Source: Actinocrispum wychmicini
Lineage (GTDB): Bacteria; Actinomycetota; Actinomycetes; Mycobacteriales; Pseudonocardiaceae
Direction of reading: 5' to 3'
Assembly: GCF_004345645.1 (NCBI RefSeq)
Contig: NZ_SLWS01000002.1
Location: 1,116,001-1,180,000, forward strand
Length of the DNA: 64,000 nucleotides
Positions 46,213-56,214 of this stretch are shown one piece after another (the stretch's first letter is position 1; every line of letters begins with the position of its first letter). A model generated the notes under the pieces. That model was not told the origin of the DNA. It worked only from the letters and a program-made list of their open reading frames with translations, and did not search any database. Both the position numbers and the translations under genes were made by a program.

Positions 46213-47059
46213 TTACGATCCGGACGTTTGCGTACCCTCAGGAAGCTCCGGCAACGGAAGACCTTTATTTGCATTGAGACGACCACCAGGGCTGTTCGGC
46301 CCATGGATTGATCTCCAGGCGTCTGTGCCACCCGGCATCAAAGTGCCCGCCGGAACATCAAATTCGACATACATGTCACCCTTGGGGGCAGCTCTATGAG
46401 CGGTCGGATCCGACGGAAACGCGACTCGTGACACCCCACCCTCGCCTCCTTGTACACATCCAGTGGCAACCATCTTCTCATACTCGGCCGGACACATCCA
46501 TCTGCCCACCGTCGCCATCTCCATATTCCCGCCAGCAACGTTGGCCCCTCCACACCGCGGATCCGCGTTGTGGACAAGAATTGGCATGCCGTTTGCGACA
46601 ACGTAGTACGTGTGCAACACGTCGACGTTAAGGTTGTGGACACGTTCGTAGGCGGCCCATTTGCGGATTTCGGTGACTTGGACCTTGGTGCGGCTGCGGT
46701 TTGTAGGAGGCTACCGATCTTGAGTTCGCCTGCGGTCGCCCATTTGTGGAGTTCGGGAGACCAGAAGGGATAGTTGTCGGTGGCGGTGAGGGTGCCGGTT
46801 GGTTGCCGGTTGGGCCGTCTATGTCGATGGTGAGTTGGACCAGGTTTTTGAGACCGTCACCGACCAGCGGGGTGATGACGAGCTCGGGTTCGGTTCTGCC
46901 AGTTTCCGGGTCGGTCGCGAGGACCATGTCGCCGGGTTGCAGTTTCTCGATTGGCTTGTAGGTGCCGTTCGCCATGAGAACTTGCGTTCCAGGATCCGGT
47001 TCCCAGGTCGGGTCGTTTGTGCACGGTCGCACGATGGCGCGAACAGCGGGCACGGACAC
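46213..47059 (-). pseudogene. Hint domain plus TreTu-like toxin module, frameshifted
   Basis: Three frames must be joined. From 47059: GTQVLMANGTYKPIEKLQPG and DMVLATDPETGRT, the start of a Hint autoprocessing domain. Then, in a second frame near 46800-46700: GTLTATDNYPFWSPELHKW. Then, in a third: VHNLNVDVLHTYYVVANG, the Hint end, leading without stop into GRWMCPAEYEKMVATGCVQ, YVEFDVPAGTLMPGG and HGPNSPGGRLNANKGLPLPE. The last part resembles TreTu toxins (EF-Tu ADP-ribosyltransferases known from Rhs proteins). No Rhs repeats or delivery domain remain, so this is a displaced toxin cassette. Confidence 0.65.
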
Positions 47060-47189
47060 CCGCTGCAGCGTACGCGGGTTGGCGTCACATCGGTTACCCT
47101 CCTTCAGGTTTCACGTGATCGACCTATATGGACGCTTCGCCGTCGCGGAGTTGTCAATGTCGGTGTCCATGACGGTGGCGAAGTAGACC

Positions 47190-47305
47190 CGTGTGGCGCA
47201 ACGATTCCCACCTCTGCGCAACCACTCTCTACACGAGACGGCGGTCTTGTTTTTCCTGGATCCGCTTGACTTCGCATACCGAGGGAAGCGTCCATGGTTG
47301 TGTGA
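47190..47305 (+). repeat. dispersed repeat, copy A
   Basis: Shares CTACACGAGAC, GCTTGACTTC and GGAAGCGTCCAT in the same order and similar spacing with 48004-48131. A shorter third copy of the 3' part (GTTGCTTGACG, AGGAACGTTCATGG) is at 47588-47620. Copies face the same way. Confidence 0.6.
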
Positions 47306-48003
47306 TCCAACCAAGACTGTATGTCTGAGACCCTGCGAGGTGACAGTGGTGCTGGCCAGCAACCGTAATCGAGGCATCCACGGCGTCGACGACCCGTGGA
47401 ACGCGGATGGGTTCTACGCCGCTCGCGCGTTCAAGGCCCGCCGTAAGAGTGGTAAGAGCGGTAAGCGCATGTGGAGGCGCATCCTCCGTAAGACTGAAGA
47501 GCGACACTGGCGGCGGGAGAATCGTTGCCGCAGAGGTCGACACCGGCGAGCGTTCAGCGGGTGATGAACCGGGACGCGATCGTCGACGTTGCTTGACGCC
47601 CACCGTAGGAACGTTCATGGGATGTGCCGGTTCCATCACGGAGAACGGGCGCTACCGCAAACCGTGACGTACAAGAGATGTCGAACTGATCATGCGGGGA
47701 GTTGACCGATGACTCGCAACCGGCACTGTTGTTGTCCGGAGACCCGCGTCGTGTGCGGCGAGAGGGTAGGCACGCCACGCGACGATGCCGCTTTATGGCA
47801 TGAACCGCCTCAACCAGACTGGACACCACAACCACAACCACACCAGAAGCTAGCTGTTCTTCCCGACCACGTTTCATCGTGCTGGCTGCGTCCGCGTGGC
47901 GCGCCGCCCGAGAAGACTCTTCGAGCAGACTAACAGTGACGGAGACGAAGCCTGCACCTTCTGTGGGTCAATCAACCGTGTGACCGCGACTCATTCCCGA
48001 GTT

Positions 48004-48131
48004 TGGTGGCACAACGGAGCATCACGAGCGTCAACTACCGATGGTGATCACCGCAACCATCTACACGAGACAGTCATATTGTGCCGACGATGCTTGACTT
48101 CACCGACCGAAGGAAGCGTCCATAGTCGTGT
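48004..48131 (+). repeat. dispersed repeat, copy B
   Basis: Second copy of the element at 47190-47305. Just before and within it a short frame shows two CxxC pairs (CTFCGS, LCRRC), suggesting the repeats are debris of a small zinc-ribbon or HNH-type gene. Confidence 0.55.
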
Positions 48132-48226
48132 AGCCCGAACACACCGGCAGCGCACCGGGGGCCACACCCGCCCCGGCCGGGGCATGACCACCCACCGATC
48201 ACCACATGCGAATCGAGGGAAACGTC

Positions 48227-48927
48227 ATGCCCAGCAAGACCCGTACCCGCACAACCCGCACCACCGCGACGACCGGCACCGCCCGTGCCCTGCGGCCGGT
48301 ACCCGACCAGCCAACCACCACAGCGGTTCGCACCGACACCGAAGACAAGCTGTGGGCAGCGTTGCACGCCCACCCCCACAACACCGCCCCCTTCCTGGCA
48401 GGAACAGCACGTATCGGGAGGTCGACCGCGCAGAAAATCCTCGCCCACTGGGCGGACGACGGCAGCGTCACCCGCACCCCCGGAATCGCCGAAGGCGGAC
48501 GGCGCGCCGCCGACGTGTGGGCGATCGCCAAGGTCGACGCCACCGACGCGGCCGTCGACGCCGTACCCGAGAAGACCGAACCGGCAGACGCCGCACCCGC
48601 CAGCACCGAGGCGGCCACATCCGCTGACGGTGCCCCGCCCAACAACGCCATGCAGACGGCCAGCGGCGACGGCAAGGACGGCAAGTCGGACCGGCTGGTA
48701 CCCGGTGCGCTGCGCGGGATGGTCGAGGACCACCTGCGCGACCACCCGGTCAGGAGTTCGGTCCCACCACGATCGCCAAGACCCTGGGCGGGAAATCGTC
48801 GGGAGCGGTGAGCAACGCGCTGGACAAGCTGCTCGAGGACGGTGTCGCGGTGAAGACCCAGGACAAGCCGAGGCGTCTCGCGCTCGCTCCGGCAGAGCAG
48901 GCGGCTGCCGCCGCGCCCCCGAACTGA
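48227..48927 (+). pseudogene. double winged-helix protein, frameshifted
   Basis: ATG 48227 follows GAGGGAAACGTC. The first frame has a winged helix (TEDKLWAALHAHPHNTAPFL, then IGRSTAQKILAHWADDGSV) and an Ala/Thr-rich linker. Near 48750 the sense moves one base into another frame and continues as FGPTTIAKTLGGKSSGAVSN, ALDKLLEDGVAVKTQDKPRR to the stop at 48927, a second winged helix. One added base near 48750 would restore a protein of about 233 residues. Such paired-wHTH proteins are common on actinomycete mobile elements. Confidence 0.65.
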
Positions 48928-49250
48928 ACCCCCCGCAGCATGGCCGATGTGGTTGCGCCCCAACAGGATTCGCCGCCGGGACGCAACCACATTCACGTTG
49001 TTCGCCCGTTCGGGAGTCTTCTCTGGCCTACCAGGTGAGCGGGGTCGCTTGGCTGGCCAGATGCGCCCACCAGGAACCGTCCGGGACCGGCACGGCAACC
49101 CGAGCACGGCCCGCACCCGCAACACCCCAAGCAGATCACGGGCGTGGTCAGGGTTTGCTGCCCTCGGCGTAGCGGTCGGCGCTGACATCCACGCGCCTCG
49201 GCTGCGCTGCACCACACCCCGAGGACATCACCCCGTGCGTACGCCAGGTC

Positions 49251-50450
49251 ATGACGCTGCTGACCGAGGCGGTCCAGGCGGGCACCTTGACGGTCGACAA
49301 CATGCCCGACATGGACACTATGCGGGCCGGGCTCAAGGTCAGCAAGGCGACCCTGACTCTCGCCTACCGTGCGCTGGTCCACGACGGTGTCTTCCAGTAC
49401 GTGCCGGTCGCCACCACGTGGACGACACATCGCCGCTACCTGCCCGTCGGGCCACTACCCCGGGTATCCGACGAACAACGACGCCCGCTCCTCTACCAGA
49501 AAGCCCAAACTATCAAGGCCCGCGTGCGGGACGGCACCTGGACCGCAGTCACCTTCCCGCCCACCGTCGACCAACTCGCGCGGGTCCTCGACACCTCGCC
49601 CACCACCGCCATCAACGCCTTGAGGCTCGCCGAAAGCTGGGGGATCGTGCACCGCGTCCTGGTCCGCCGCCCACCGGCGAACGGCCGCCAATACCAGTGA
49701 CAGCCGGCAAACACACCGGCCCACGACGCCACCGTGCCCAGCGTGATGTCCCACGTGCGGGACGGGATCTGGCAGCAACGCGGGCCGATGGTCGCCTGCC
49801 CCCGGTGACCGCGTTGGCGGCTGAATGCGCCTGCCGGGTGACGACCGCGCGACAGGCGTACCGGAACCTGGAACACGCGGGAGACATCGCCCGCGCCAAG
49901 CCGAACGCCGACAAGCTCGGCCGGATCGTCCTCGCGGACGACCACACACTCCGGGCCGGCGATCACCGCATGGGTCGCCGGTGACCTCATCCGTCGAGTT
50001 CGACAACAGCATCGGACAACATCTACCCGCGAACGCCCGCCGGCGTTGCCAAGCGTGGACACCCTCAGCCACGAGTACCCCGTCATCGGGCCCGACGTCA
50101 TCGGGCAGTCCGCCGACATCCTGGTCGCCGCCGGCTGGTTGACCCGCACCACCCACCAACGAGGACGCCCCGGCTGCACCCTCACGCAGTGGACGCCACA
50201 GCACCCACCCCAACCATCCCTGCCCGATCTCGCCGCTCTCCTCACCACCCGTCTCCACCAAGGAGAATGGACACACGAACTACCCGTCGAGGAACGTCTC
50301 GCCCGCGGTCTCCACGTACCGGTCGAAGCCGTCCACCACGCCTACGAGCACCTCGCCCGGACCGGCGAGATCAACAAAGTGTGGGACGCCCACCTCGCCC
50401 ACACCGCTGGGTCATCCCCGATCCCGGCCCGCCCGGTGAGCCAACCCGCC
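49251..50450 (+). pseudogene. decayed array of GntR-like winged-helix units
   Basis: At least three successive pieces share the pattern R-x-G-x-W ... P-x-V-x-x-L-A ... A-x-x-x-L-x-x-x-G. They are RVRDGTWTAVTFPPTVDQLA (frame ending 49700), HVRDGIWQQR continuing in another frame as LPPVTALAAECACRVTTARQ (49750-49900), and RLHQGEWTHELPVEERLARG (50250-50400). Stops and frame changes separate them. I read this as one former multi-domain regulator or a tandem family now breaking down. Confidence 0.5.
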
Positions 50451-50451
50451 C

Positions 50452-51242
50452 GTGAACCCCTCGCCGAATTCACACGCCCCGGACTGGACCGTGCGACAAG
50501 ATCCAACAACACCAACACCCTCCCAGCGCCAGCAGCAAACACTCTCCACAGCCCAGCAGTTGATCGCACACGACGATCCGTCGACCGCCGCGTCGTTTCT
50601 CGCCACGGCATGGGCCATGGTGCCGGCCGACGCCGACGCGTCCTGGTGTAAGCCTTACGCGCGTGTGGCCTTCACCTGCTTCCGGCCCTACCGCAATCCC
50701 CGACGCTGGCCACGGTGTTCCAACACACAGCCGAGTTCTACCGCGCCCGAGGCGACTATCACATCGCGGAGATGGATGGAATGCACGAACTGGCCATCTG
50801 GCGTCAGCTGGATGATCCTGACCAGCACGTCAACGCGCTGAACGCGCTCGCCACAACCTTTCTGGCCCATGACCGGCGACACTGCGCGATGGATTGCGCC
50901 GAAGAACGGCTGTCCGTGCATCTGAACCACCACCGTCACCGAGAAGCCGCAGAGGATCTCCGACATCTGGGCCAGTTGAAGCTGCGAGCCAACCGACCCG
51001 ACACCGCCATTGACTACCTGACCCGCACCAGTGACGCGCTCGACAACTACCTGGCATCACAGCCCAGCACCACACCGACGTTCGAGTCCTGCTGGGCAGG
51101 GCATTGTGGCGCTCAGGTGCGACATCCGCAGCTCGGCGCCAAGTTCACTCACGCGTTACAGGCTCTTGTGGATATCGATGACCACGCCGCTGACCCGAGT
51201 CCGCGAACTGTTGAGCACACCTGCTGGCAGGGAGCTGCCTGA
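50452..51242 (+). pseudogene. TPR-like helical protein, frameshifted
   Basis: An N-terminal frame (QQQTLSTAQQLIAHDDPSTA, SFLATAWAMVPADADASW) passes near 50690 into a second frame that reads TVFQHTAEFYRARGDYHIAE, LNALATTFLAHDRRHCAMDC and HLGQLKLRANRPDTAIDYLT to the stop at 51242. The helical repeats resemble TPRs found behind XRE or GntR regulators. It follows the decayed winged-helix array and may once have been fused to it. Confidence 0.5.
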
Positions 51243-51593
51243 TGTCCGTCTCGTGGGAGGCTGACATCGTCGTCTGCCGGCACCGACCCGCCCATAGCGG
51301 AACCAGTCGCGACAATAGGCTGTCGCCTCCGATGCATTGGCTCGGACACAGCGATCCACACCGCGACCCGCGCTGCGCTCTCACAAACTCGTGCCGGACA
51401 AGGCAATCGCCATTGCCAACACAGGAAAGGCCTTGCGTGCGGTGGAATTCTCACCTGCGGACCCATATGTCCTGAGCCGGAAGCGGGACGGCATGACGCG
51501 TTGCCGGTCGCGCCACGGCCGACCCGCAGTGCCCGTGATGGCTCGCAGCATCTGGGTACGGTTCCTGACCACAGCGTTTCCAGAGGGACACCG

Positions 51594-51833
51594 GTGACGG
51601 CCGGACGGCGCGATGCCGCGCCCGCACCAGCACCGCCTTTCTCCCTGCCGTCTACGCCAGCCACTGCCACTTCACCGTCCACACCGGTCACGGCGCCGAC
51701 AACCACCGCACCACACGTTCTCCCGTACACAGTGGACGACGACGATGCGGCCGAACGATTCGTGCGCGAGGCGATGCGCAGATCGCGACCGCGCACATGG
51801 AAGGCGTTGCTCGCCGACGACCGTGTCGTGTAG
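51594..51833 (+). CDS. small hypothetical protein
   Basis: A 79-residue frame with GTG 51594 behind AGAGGGACACC. The first 45 residues are Ala/Pro/Thr-rich; the end (DDDAAERFVREAMRRSRPRT) is helical and charged. No family recognised. Confidence 0.35.
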   Translation: MTAGRRDAAPAPAPPFSLPSTPATATSPSTPVTAPTTTAPHVLPYTVDDDDAAERFVREAMRRSRPRTWKALLADDRVV

Positions 51834-51900
51834 ACCTATCGAGTGCTCCGGCGGATCGAGTCCAGCGCGACGACAGCCCACATTCGTCACCGCGAAGCGA

Positions 51901-52131
51901 TCACACAGGCCAAGATCGACCGACCCGCCGGGCCGCGGTCACGGCAGGTCCTCTCCGGGAGGAACGGTGTATGCACCACAGGATGAGTGCCGGGTCCAGC
52001 GAGACCGACGTGAACGAGTTGATCGTCATGGCGATCGGGTCTCGGCGGTGGACCGTGGTGATCACCGTGACATCGGTGGCGTAGCGGCCCAGGGTGTCCC
52101 GCAGCGCCCTGGTGGACGGCGTGGTGCTCAC
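51901..52131 (-). pseudogene. flavin reductase, N-terminal fragment
   Basis: From GTG 52131: STRALRDTLGRYATDVTVIT, then AMTINSFTSVSLDPALILWC, the FMN-binding start of the flavin reductase-like family. After about 50 residues the similarity ends and a stop follows at 51901; normal members have about 160 residues. The 3' part is lost at the right border of the decayed region. Confidence 0.65.
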
Positions 52132-52349
52132 GTTGTCACCTTGGCCAAGCGGTCCTTTCGGGCGGCCAGCACGTCTTCGTCGTCCGGCGCCAGCAGCGCC
52201 GCGGTGTCCAGGTCGGCCCGTGCAGCGTTCCATTGGCCACGGGCCCGCAGCACGAACGCGCGGTTGTAGCGCAGCAACGGGTTGTCGGATCGAGGGTCAC
52301 GGCCAGGTCCAGGTCGGCACGCTTCTGTTTCGGTGAGCACACGGGTCAT
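52128..52349 (-). pseudogene. TPR protein C-terminal fragment
   Basis: The minus-strand frame reads NPLLRYNRAFVLRARGQWNA, RADLDTAALLAPDDEDVLAA and stops at 52128, overlapping the flavin reductase start (GTGA). Upstream the sense shifts frame (ADLDLAVTLDP). It is the tail of a lost TPR gene, squeezed between the flavin reductase fragment and the dehydrogenase. Confidence 0.55.
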
Positions 52350-53398
52350 GGGGTGAGGATGAGCCGGATCGGGTCGTTCACCTTGTCCGCCAGCTGCTGC
52401 ATCGCGTCCGCGGCCTTGGCCAGGGGAATGTGCCCGCTGATCGACTTGGTCAGGTCGAGCCGGTGATGTTCGACCAGCGTGACCAGTTCGTCCACGTGCT
52501 GAGGGAGTGAGCCGTAGTGGCCGAGCAGGCGCTGGTGGCGGGTGCTGAACGGCACGGCGCTGTCGGTGATGGTGAGCGGCTCCCGCGTCAGTCCGACCAG
52601 GGTCAGCGAACCGTAGGCGGCGAGTGCGGCCTGCGCTTGTTGGCGTACGGCTGGCACTCCGGCGAAGTCGAAGGTGTGGTCGAGTCCGCGCCCGTTGGTC
52701 ATCCGCCGTACCTCGTCGAGGAAGTTCGGTGCGGTCGGATCCAGTGCGACGTCCGCTCCGAAGGCCAGTGCCCGCTCGCGGGCAGCGGTCAAGGGGTCGA
52801 ACGCGATGATCGGGGCCGCGCCGATCATCCGCAGCAGTTGCACGCCATGCGCGCCAAGGCCACCGACACCCCACGCTCCGACCGACTGCGCTGGCCGTAC
52901 CTGTGCGGTTGTGGTGATCGCGGCGTACGGCGTCGACACGGCGTCCGGAATGATCGCGGCCTGGTCGAACGGGAGATCGTCCGGGATCGGCACGACAGTG
53001 TCGACGCGGGCGATGGCGTACTCGGCCCAGCCCCCGTCGAAGTGCACGCCCCTGGTCATCGGCTGCTGGCAGGGGAACCTGCGCACCCCGCAGTTCTCGC
53101 AGGCGCCACAGGTCTGGAGTGCCTGCAACAGCACTCGCTGGCCAACGGTGATGCCCGGCGGGATCTCACTGCCCAGCGTGTGCACGACGCCGGCGACCTC
53201 GTGGCCGAGGGTGATGGGGTTGTTCCGGATGACCGGTCGCAGTGTGCCGTCAATCAGGTGCACGTCGGACAGGCAGACGCCAGAAGCGCGGACCTCGACC
53301 AGCACTTCACCCGGTCCGGGTTCGGGAATCGGCACCTCTTCGATCGCGAAGTCGCGCGTGACCAGGTCGAGCCGGCCCGCCAGCATAGTGGTGGTCAC
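52346..53398 (-). CDS. zinc-dependent alcohol dehydrogenase (MDR family)
   Basis: A 350-residue medium-chain dehydrogenase. Catalytic zinc ligands appear in GVCLSDVH and GHEVAG; the structural zinc loop is CGACENCGVRRFPC. The NAD(P) fold has GVGGLGAHGVQLL. It oxidises an alcohol or reduces an aldehyde in the cytoplasm. The GTG start at 53398 overlaps the stop of the decarboxylase (GTGA), so the two are coupled: an amine or aldehyde made from an amino acid upstream could be its substrate. Confidence 0.9.
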   Translation of the reverse strand: MTTTMLAGRLDLVTRDFAIEEVPIPEPGPGEVLVEVRASGVCLSDVHLIDGTLRPVIRNNPITLGHEVAGVVHTLGSEIPPGITVGQRVLLQALQTCGACENCGVRRFPCQQPMTRGVHFDGGWAEYAIARVDTVVPIPDDLPFDQAAIIPDAVSTPYAAITTTAQVRPAQSVGAWGVGGLGAHGVQLLRMIGAAPIIAFDPLTAARERALAFGADVALDPTAPNFLDEVRRMTNGRGLDHTFDFAGVPAVRQQAQAALAAYGSLTLVGLTREPLTITDSAVPFSTRHQRLLGHYGSLPQHVDELVTLVEHHRLDLTKSISGHIPLAKAADAMQQLADKVNDPIRLILTP

Positions 53399-54843
53399 GA
53401 GTGGAGTGCCTCGTTTCGATTCGGATGATCGACGAGTTCCACACCGTCGGACGCATAGACATCGGCCACGGCCGCGCGGATCGCAGCCAGTGCCACATCG
53501 ACGTCCTCCTCCGTGGTCTGCCAGTTCACAGTGGACACCCGCATCGCCGCCCGGCCGTACCACACGGTCCCACCGAACCAGCAGCATCCGCTGTGCTGGA
53601 GACGGTCGATGACCGCTCGGGTCAGCTCGTCATCGTCGCCGAACCGGACCATCACCTGGTTCAACACCACCTCGTTCAACAGTTCGGCGTCGGGAATGCG
53701 CAGCAGGCCCTCGGCGAACCGACGGGTATTCGCACAGCAGCGCTCAACCAGTTCGGCCACCCCCTTGGCGCCGAGGGTGCGCAGCACGGCCCAGATCGGG
53801 AGGGACCTGGCGCGACGCGAGAAGTCCGGAACCCACTCGATGGCGTCGCGCTCGCCCGGGGTCCGGGCCGGCAGGTAGCCGGGACGCTCGTTGAGCATGG
53901 CGGCCCGGTGTGCCTCCGGATGAGCCACCACCACGATGCCGCAGTCATACGGCACGTTGAGCCACTTGTGCGCGTCGCAGGCCCAGGAGTCGGCCCGCTC
54001 GACGCCCGACACCAGATGGCGCAGCGCGGGTGACGCCGCGGCCCACAGGCCGAAAGCGCCGTCGATGTGCACCCACGCGCCGTACTCGTGCGCGATGTCA
54101 CAGATCTCGCCGACCGGATCGATGGCGCCCGAGTTCACGTCACCGATCTGAGCGCAGACGATGGCCGGGCCCTCGCATTCCGCCAGGACCTGGCGCAGCG
54201 CGTCCGGGCGCATGCGGCCCTCGTCGTCGACGGCGACGACTTTGGTGTTACCGGAACCGAAGCCGAGATAGCGGGTGGCGAAGTCGATGGTGATGTGCCG
54301 CAGGGCGCCGCCGATGATGGTGATGCGCGGTGCGCCGGGTAGACCGTCGCGTTCGACGTCCCAGTCGAGCTCGGCCAGCAGCTTGTGGCGAGCCGCGGCA
54401 AGCGCGGTCAGGTGCGCCATGGTGCAGCCGGTCGGGAAGCCCACCGAGGCGTGCTCGGGTAGGCCCAGCAGTTCCAGGATCCACTGTGCGGCGACGTGCT
54501 CGGCGACCGCGATGGCCGGCGAGAGGTTGTACAGGCTGGCTGTTTGGTCCCAGGCGGACACCAGCCAGTCCGCCGCGATGGCCACCGGAAGCGTGCCGCC
54601 GGTCACGTACCCGAAGTAGCGCGGCCCCGACGCTGTCGGGATACCGCCCTCGGCGACGACCTGTTCCAACAGTTCGATAGTCGCCGTCCCCGATATCGGT
54701 TCGGCCGGCATCGGGCCGCCGAGCAGCTTGACCAGTTCCTCGGTGCCCGCCGTGGCACCGACCGGCCGCTTCCGCAGTCCGTGCAGGTAATCGGTTGCAT
54801 GGGCGTAGGCCAGATCCAATGAGGTCCAGTCGTCATAGATCAT
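53395..54843 (-). CDS. PLP-dependent group II amino-acid decarboxylase
   Basis: A 482-residue fold-type I enzyme of the aromatic-L-amino-acid/tyrosine/diaminobutyrate decarboxylase family. The PLP lysine is in CDAHKWLNVPYD; the aspartate contacting the ring is in WVHIDGAFGLW; the region ASVGFPTGCTMAHLTAL holds the phosphate loop. It would convert an L-amino acid to its amine. Substrate cannot be called by eye. It is divergent from the diiron oxidase gene across 221 bp. Confidence 0.88.
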   Translation of the reverse strand: MIYDDWTSLDLAYAHATDYLHGLRKRPVGATAGTEELVKLLGGPMPAEPISGTATIELLEQVVAEGGIPTASGPRYFGYVTGGTLPVAIAADWLVSAWDQTASLYNLSPAIAVAEHVAAQWILELLGLPEHASVGFPTGCTMAHLTALAAARHKLLAELDWDVERDGLPGAPRITIIGGALRHITIDFATRYLGFGSGNTKVVAVDDEGRMRPDALRQVLAECEGPAIVCAQIGDVNSGAIDPVGEICDIAHEYGAWVHIDGAFGLWAAASPALRHLVSGVERADSWACDAHKWLNVPYDCGIVVVAHPEAHRAAMLNERPGYLPARTPGERDAIEWVPDFSRRARSLPIWAVLRTLGAKGVAELVERCCANTRRFAEGLLRIPDAELLNEVVLNQVMVRFGDDDELTRAVIDRLQHSGCCWFGGTVWYGRAAMRVSTVNWQTTEEDVDVALAAIRAAVADVYASDGVELVDHPNRNEALHS

Positions 54844-55064
54844 GGGTCAACCGTAATCCCGAATCGCTGATCTGCGACTGACCGGTGAGCCGTCGCGCTC
54901 GGACTTATCCGGGTAAAGCTCAGCCGCCCGTCAGAGGCCCATCAGCGCCCCGGTGCCACGATGCCGACGAGGGCCCTCGTCGGAATCGTGCGTTCTTCGG
55001 CGTGTTCAGATAGGACGGCCACGTTCGGGTCCTTGCCAAGAAGTCTCGAAGAACTGGAGAACTC

Positions 55065-56141
55065 ATGTCCAAGATGGACAGGCTTGTCCCTTCGTCCATT
55101 GCCACAGCCGATTTCGCCGAAACGGCGGCTGAGATCTCGTCGTGGCTCACTATGCCGGCCGTCGACCTCGACCGTAAACTCGGCGATCAGCGGGACCGTA
55201 TTGTCGGCCAGGTGGCGTCGCTGAACCAGGAGGCGGTGCGGGCCGGTGCCGGATCGGCCGCTCAATACTCCCAGCAGTTGCTGCTGGCCCGGATCTATCA
55301 GACCGTGATGCGCATTCCCGACGGCGAGAGCGCGGAGGGGTCGGTGCTGCTGCACGAAATCACTCGGATGCTGGAGACAGCCACCACCACCGCCGAGGAC
55401 CTGATGATCACACCGGGCATGTTGGACTCGACGCCCAGCGAGCCCAAGGCGTTTCTGTCCTGGCTCAAGGACCAGGTCCGTGAGCACCGCGCATTCAAGC
55501 ACCCCTACTACGCCGAGTTCATCAGGGACGAAGCCCAGGAAGCCGACCTGCGCAAGTACGTCATCCAGGAGTCACTGGTGGACGGCCGGTTCGACGACTT
55601 CCTGGCGATGATGCAGATCGGCACGGCCGGTGCCAGCAAGATGGAGATCGCCGGCAACTTCTGGGACGAGATGGGTAACGGTGACCCCGAGCAGGTGCAC
55701 ACCTACCTGTTCAACAAGATCTACGAGGTCTTCGACATCTCCCCGGAGGAAATGGAGGACGAGTTGACGGCGAGCGACCTGCTCGGCGGCAACCTGGCGG
55801 TCCTGCTGTGCCGGTATCGTCACCTCTACCCCGAGGCGGTCGGCTACCTGGGCATGACCGAATGGCTGGCACCGGACAGGTTCAAGAACGTCGTGCACGC
55901 GTGGGAACGGCTGGGGCTGCCGAAGGTCGGCATCACCTACCATCGGCTGCACATCACCATCGACTCGCAGCACGCCGCCGGTTGGTTCCACAACGTGGTG
56001 ATTCCGTCCGCCGGTTCACCGGCCATGCGCCGGGGGATCACCCGGGGCTCGATGTGGCGAATCAATTCCTCGGCCCGAATTCTCGATGATCGGTTGGGGC
56101 GGGCACGTGACGCCCACCAGGATGCCTGTCTGGTCCGGTGA
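55065..56141 (+). CDS. haem-oxygenase-like diiron oxidase (HDO superfamily)
   Basis: A 358-residue protein of the iron-containing redox enzyme group related to BesC, UndA and the central domain of SznF. The C-terminal half has the family pattern: KHPYYAEF, IQESLVDGRF, NFWDEMGNGDPEQVHTYLF and YHRLHITIDSQHAAGW, which supply the Glu, His, Asp and His iron ligands. Such enzymes use O2 for N-oxygenation or C-C cleavage of amino acids and fatty acids. The ATG at 55065 follows ACTGGAGAACTC. It is the only plus-strand protein gene in this cluster. Confidence 0.82.
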   Translation: MSKMDRLVPSSIATADFAETAAEISSWLTMPAVDLDRKLGDQRDRIVGQVASLNQEAVRAGAGSAAQYSQQLLLARIYQTVMRIPDGESAEGSVLLHEITRMLETATTTAEDLMITPGMLDSTPSEPKAFLSWLKDQVREHRAFKHPYYAEFIRDEAQEADLRKYVIQESLVDGRFDDFLAMMQIGTAGASKMEIAGNFWDEMGNGDPEQVHTYLFNKIYEVFDISPEEMEDELTASDLLGGNLAVLLCRYRHLYPEAVGYLGMTEWLAPDRFKNVVHAWERLGLPKVGITYHRLHITIDSQHAAGWFHNVVIPSAGSPAMRRGITRGSMWRINSSARILDDRLGRARDAHQDACLVR

Positions 56142-56146
56142 ATCCC

Positions 56147-56204
56147 GGCCAACATCGGACAGACGCGCGGGACGACTGCCCCGCGCGTCTGTCCGATGTT
56201 GGCC
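56147..56204. terminator. 24-bp perfect inverted repeat, bidirectional terminator
   Basis: Left arm 56147-56170 and right arm 56181-56204 are perfect complements, with one further G-C pair before an 8-nt loop. It lies 5 bp past the diiron oxidase stop and 10 bp past the dioxygenase stop, where the genes converge. Confidence 0.85.
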
Positions 56205-56214
56205 CCTCGCCGGC

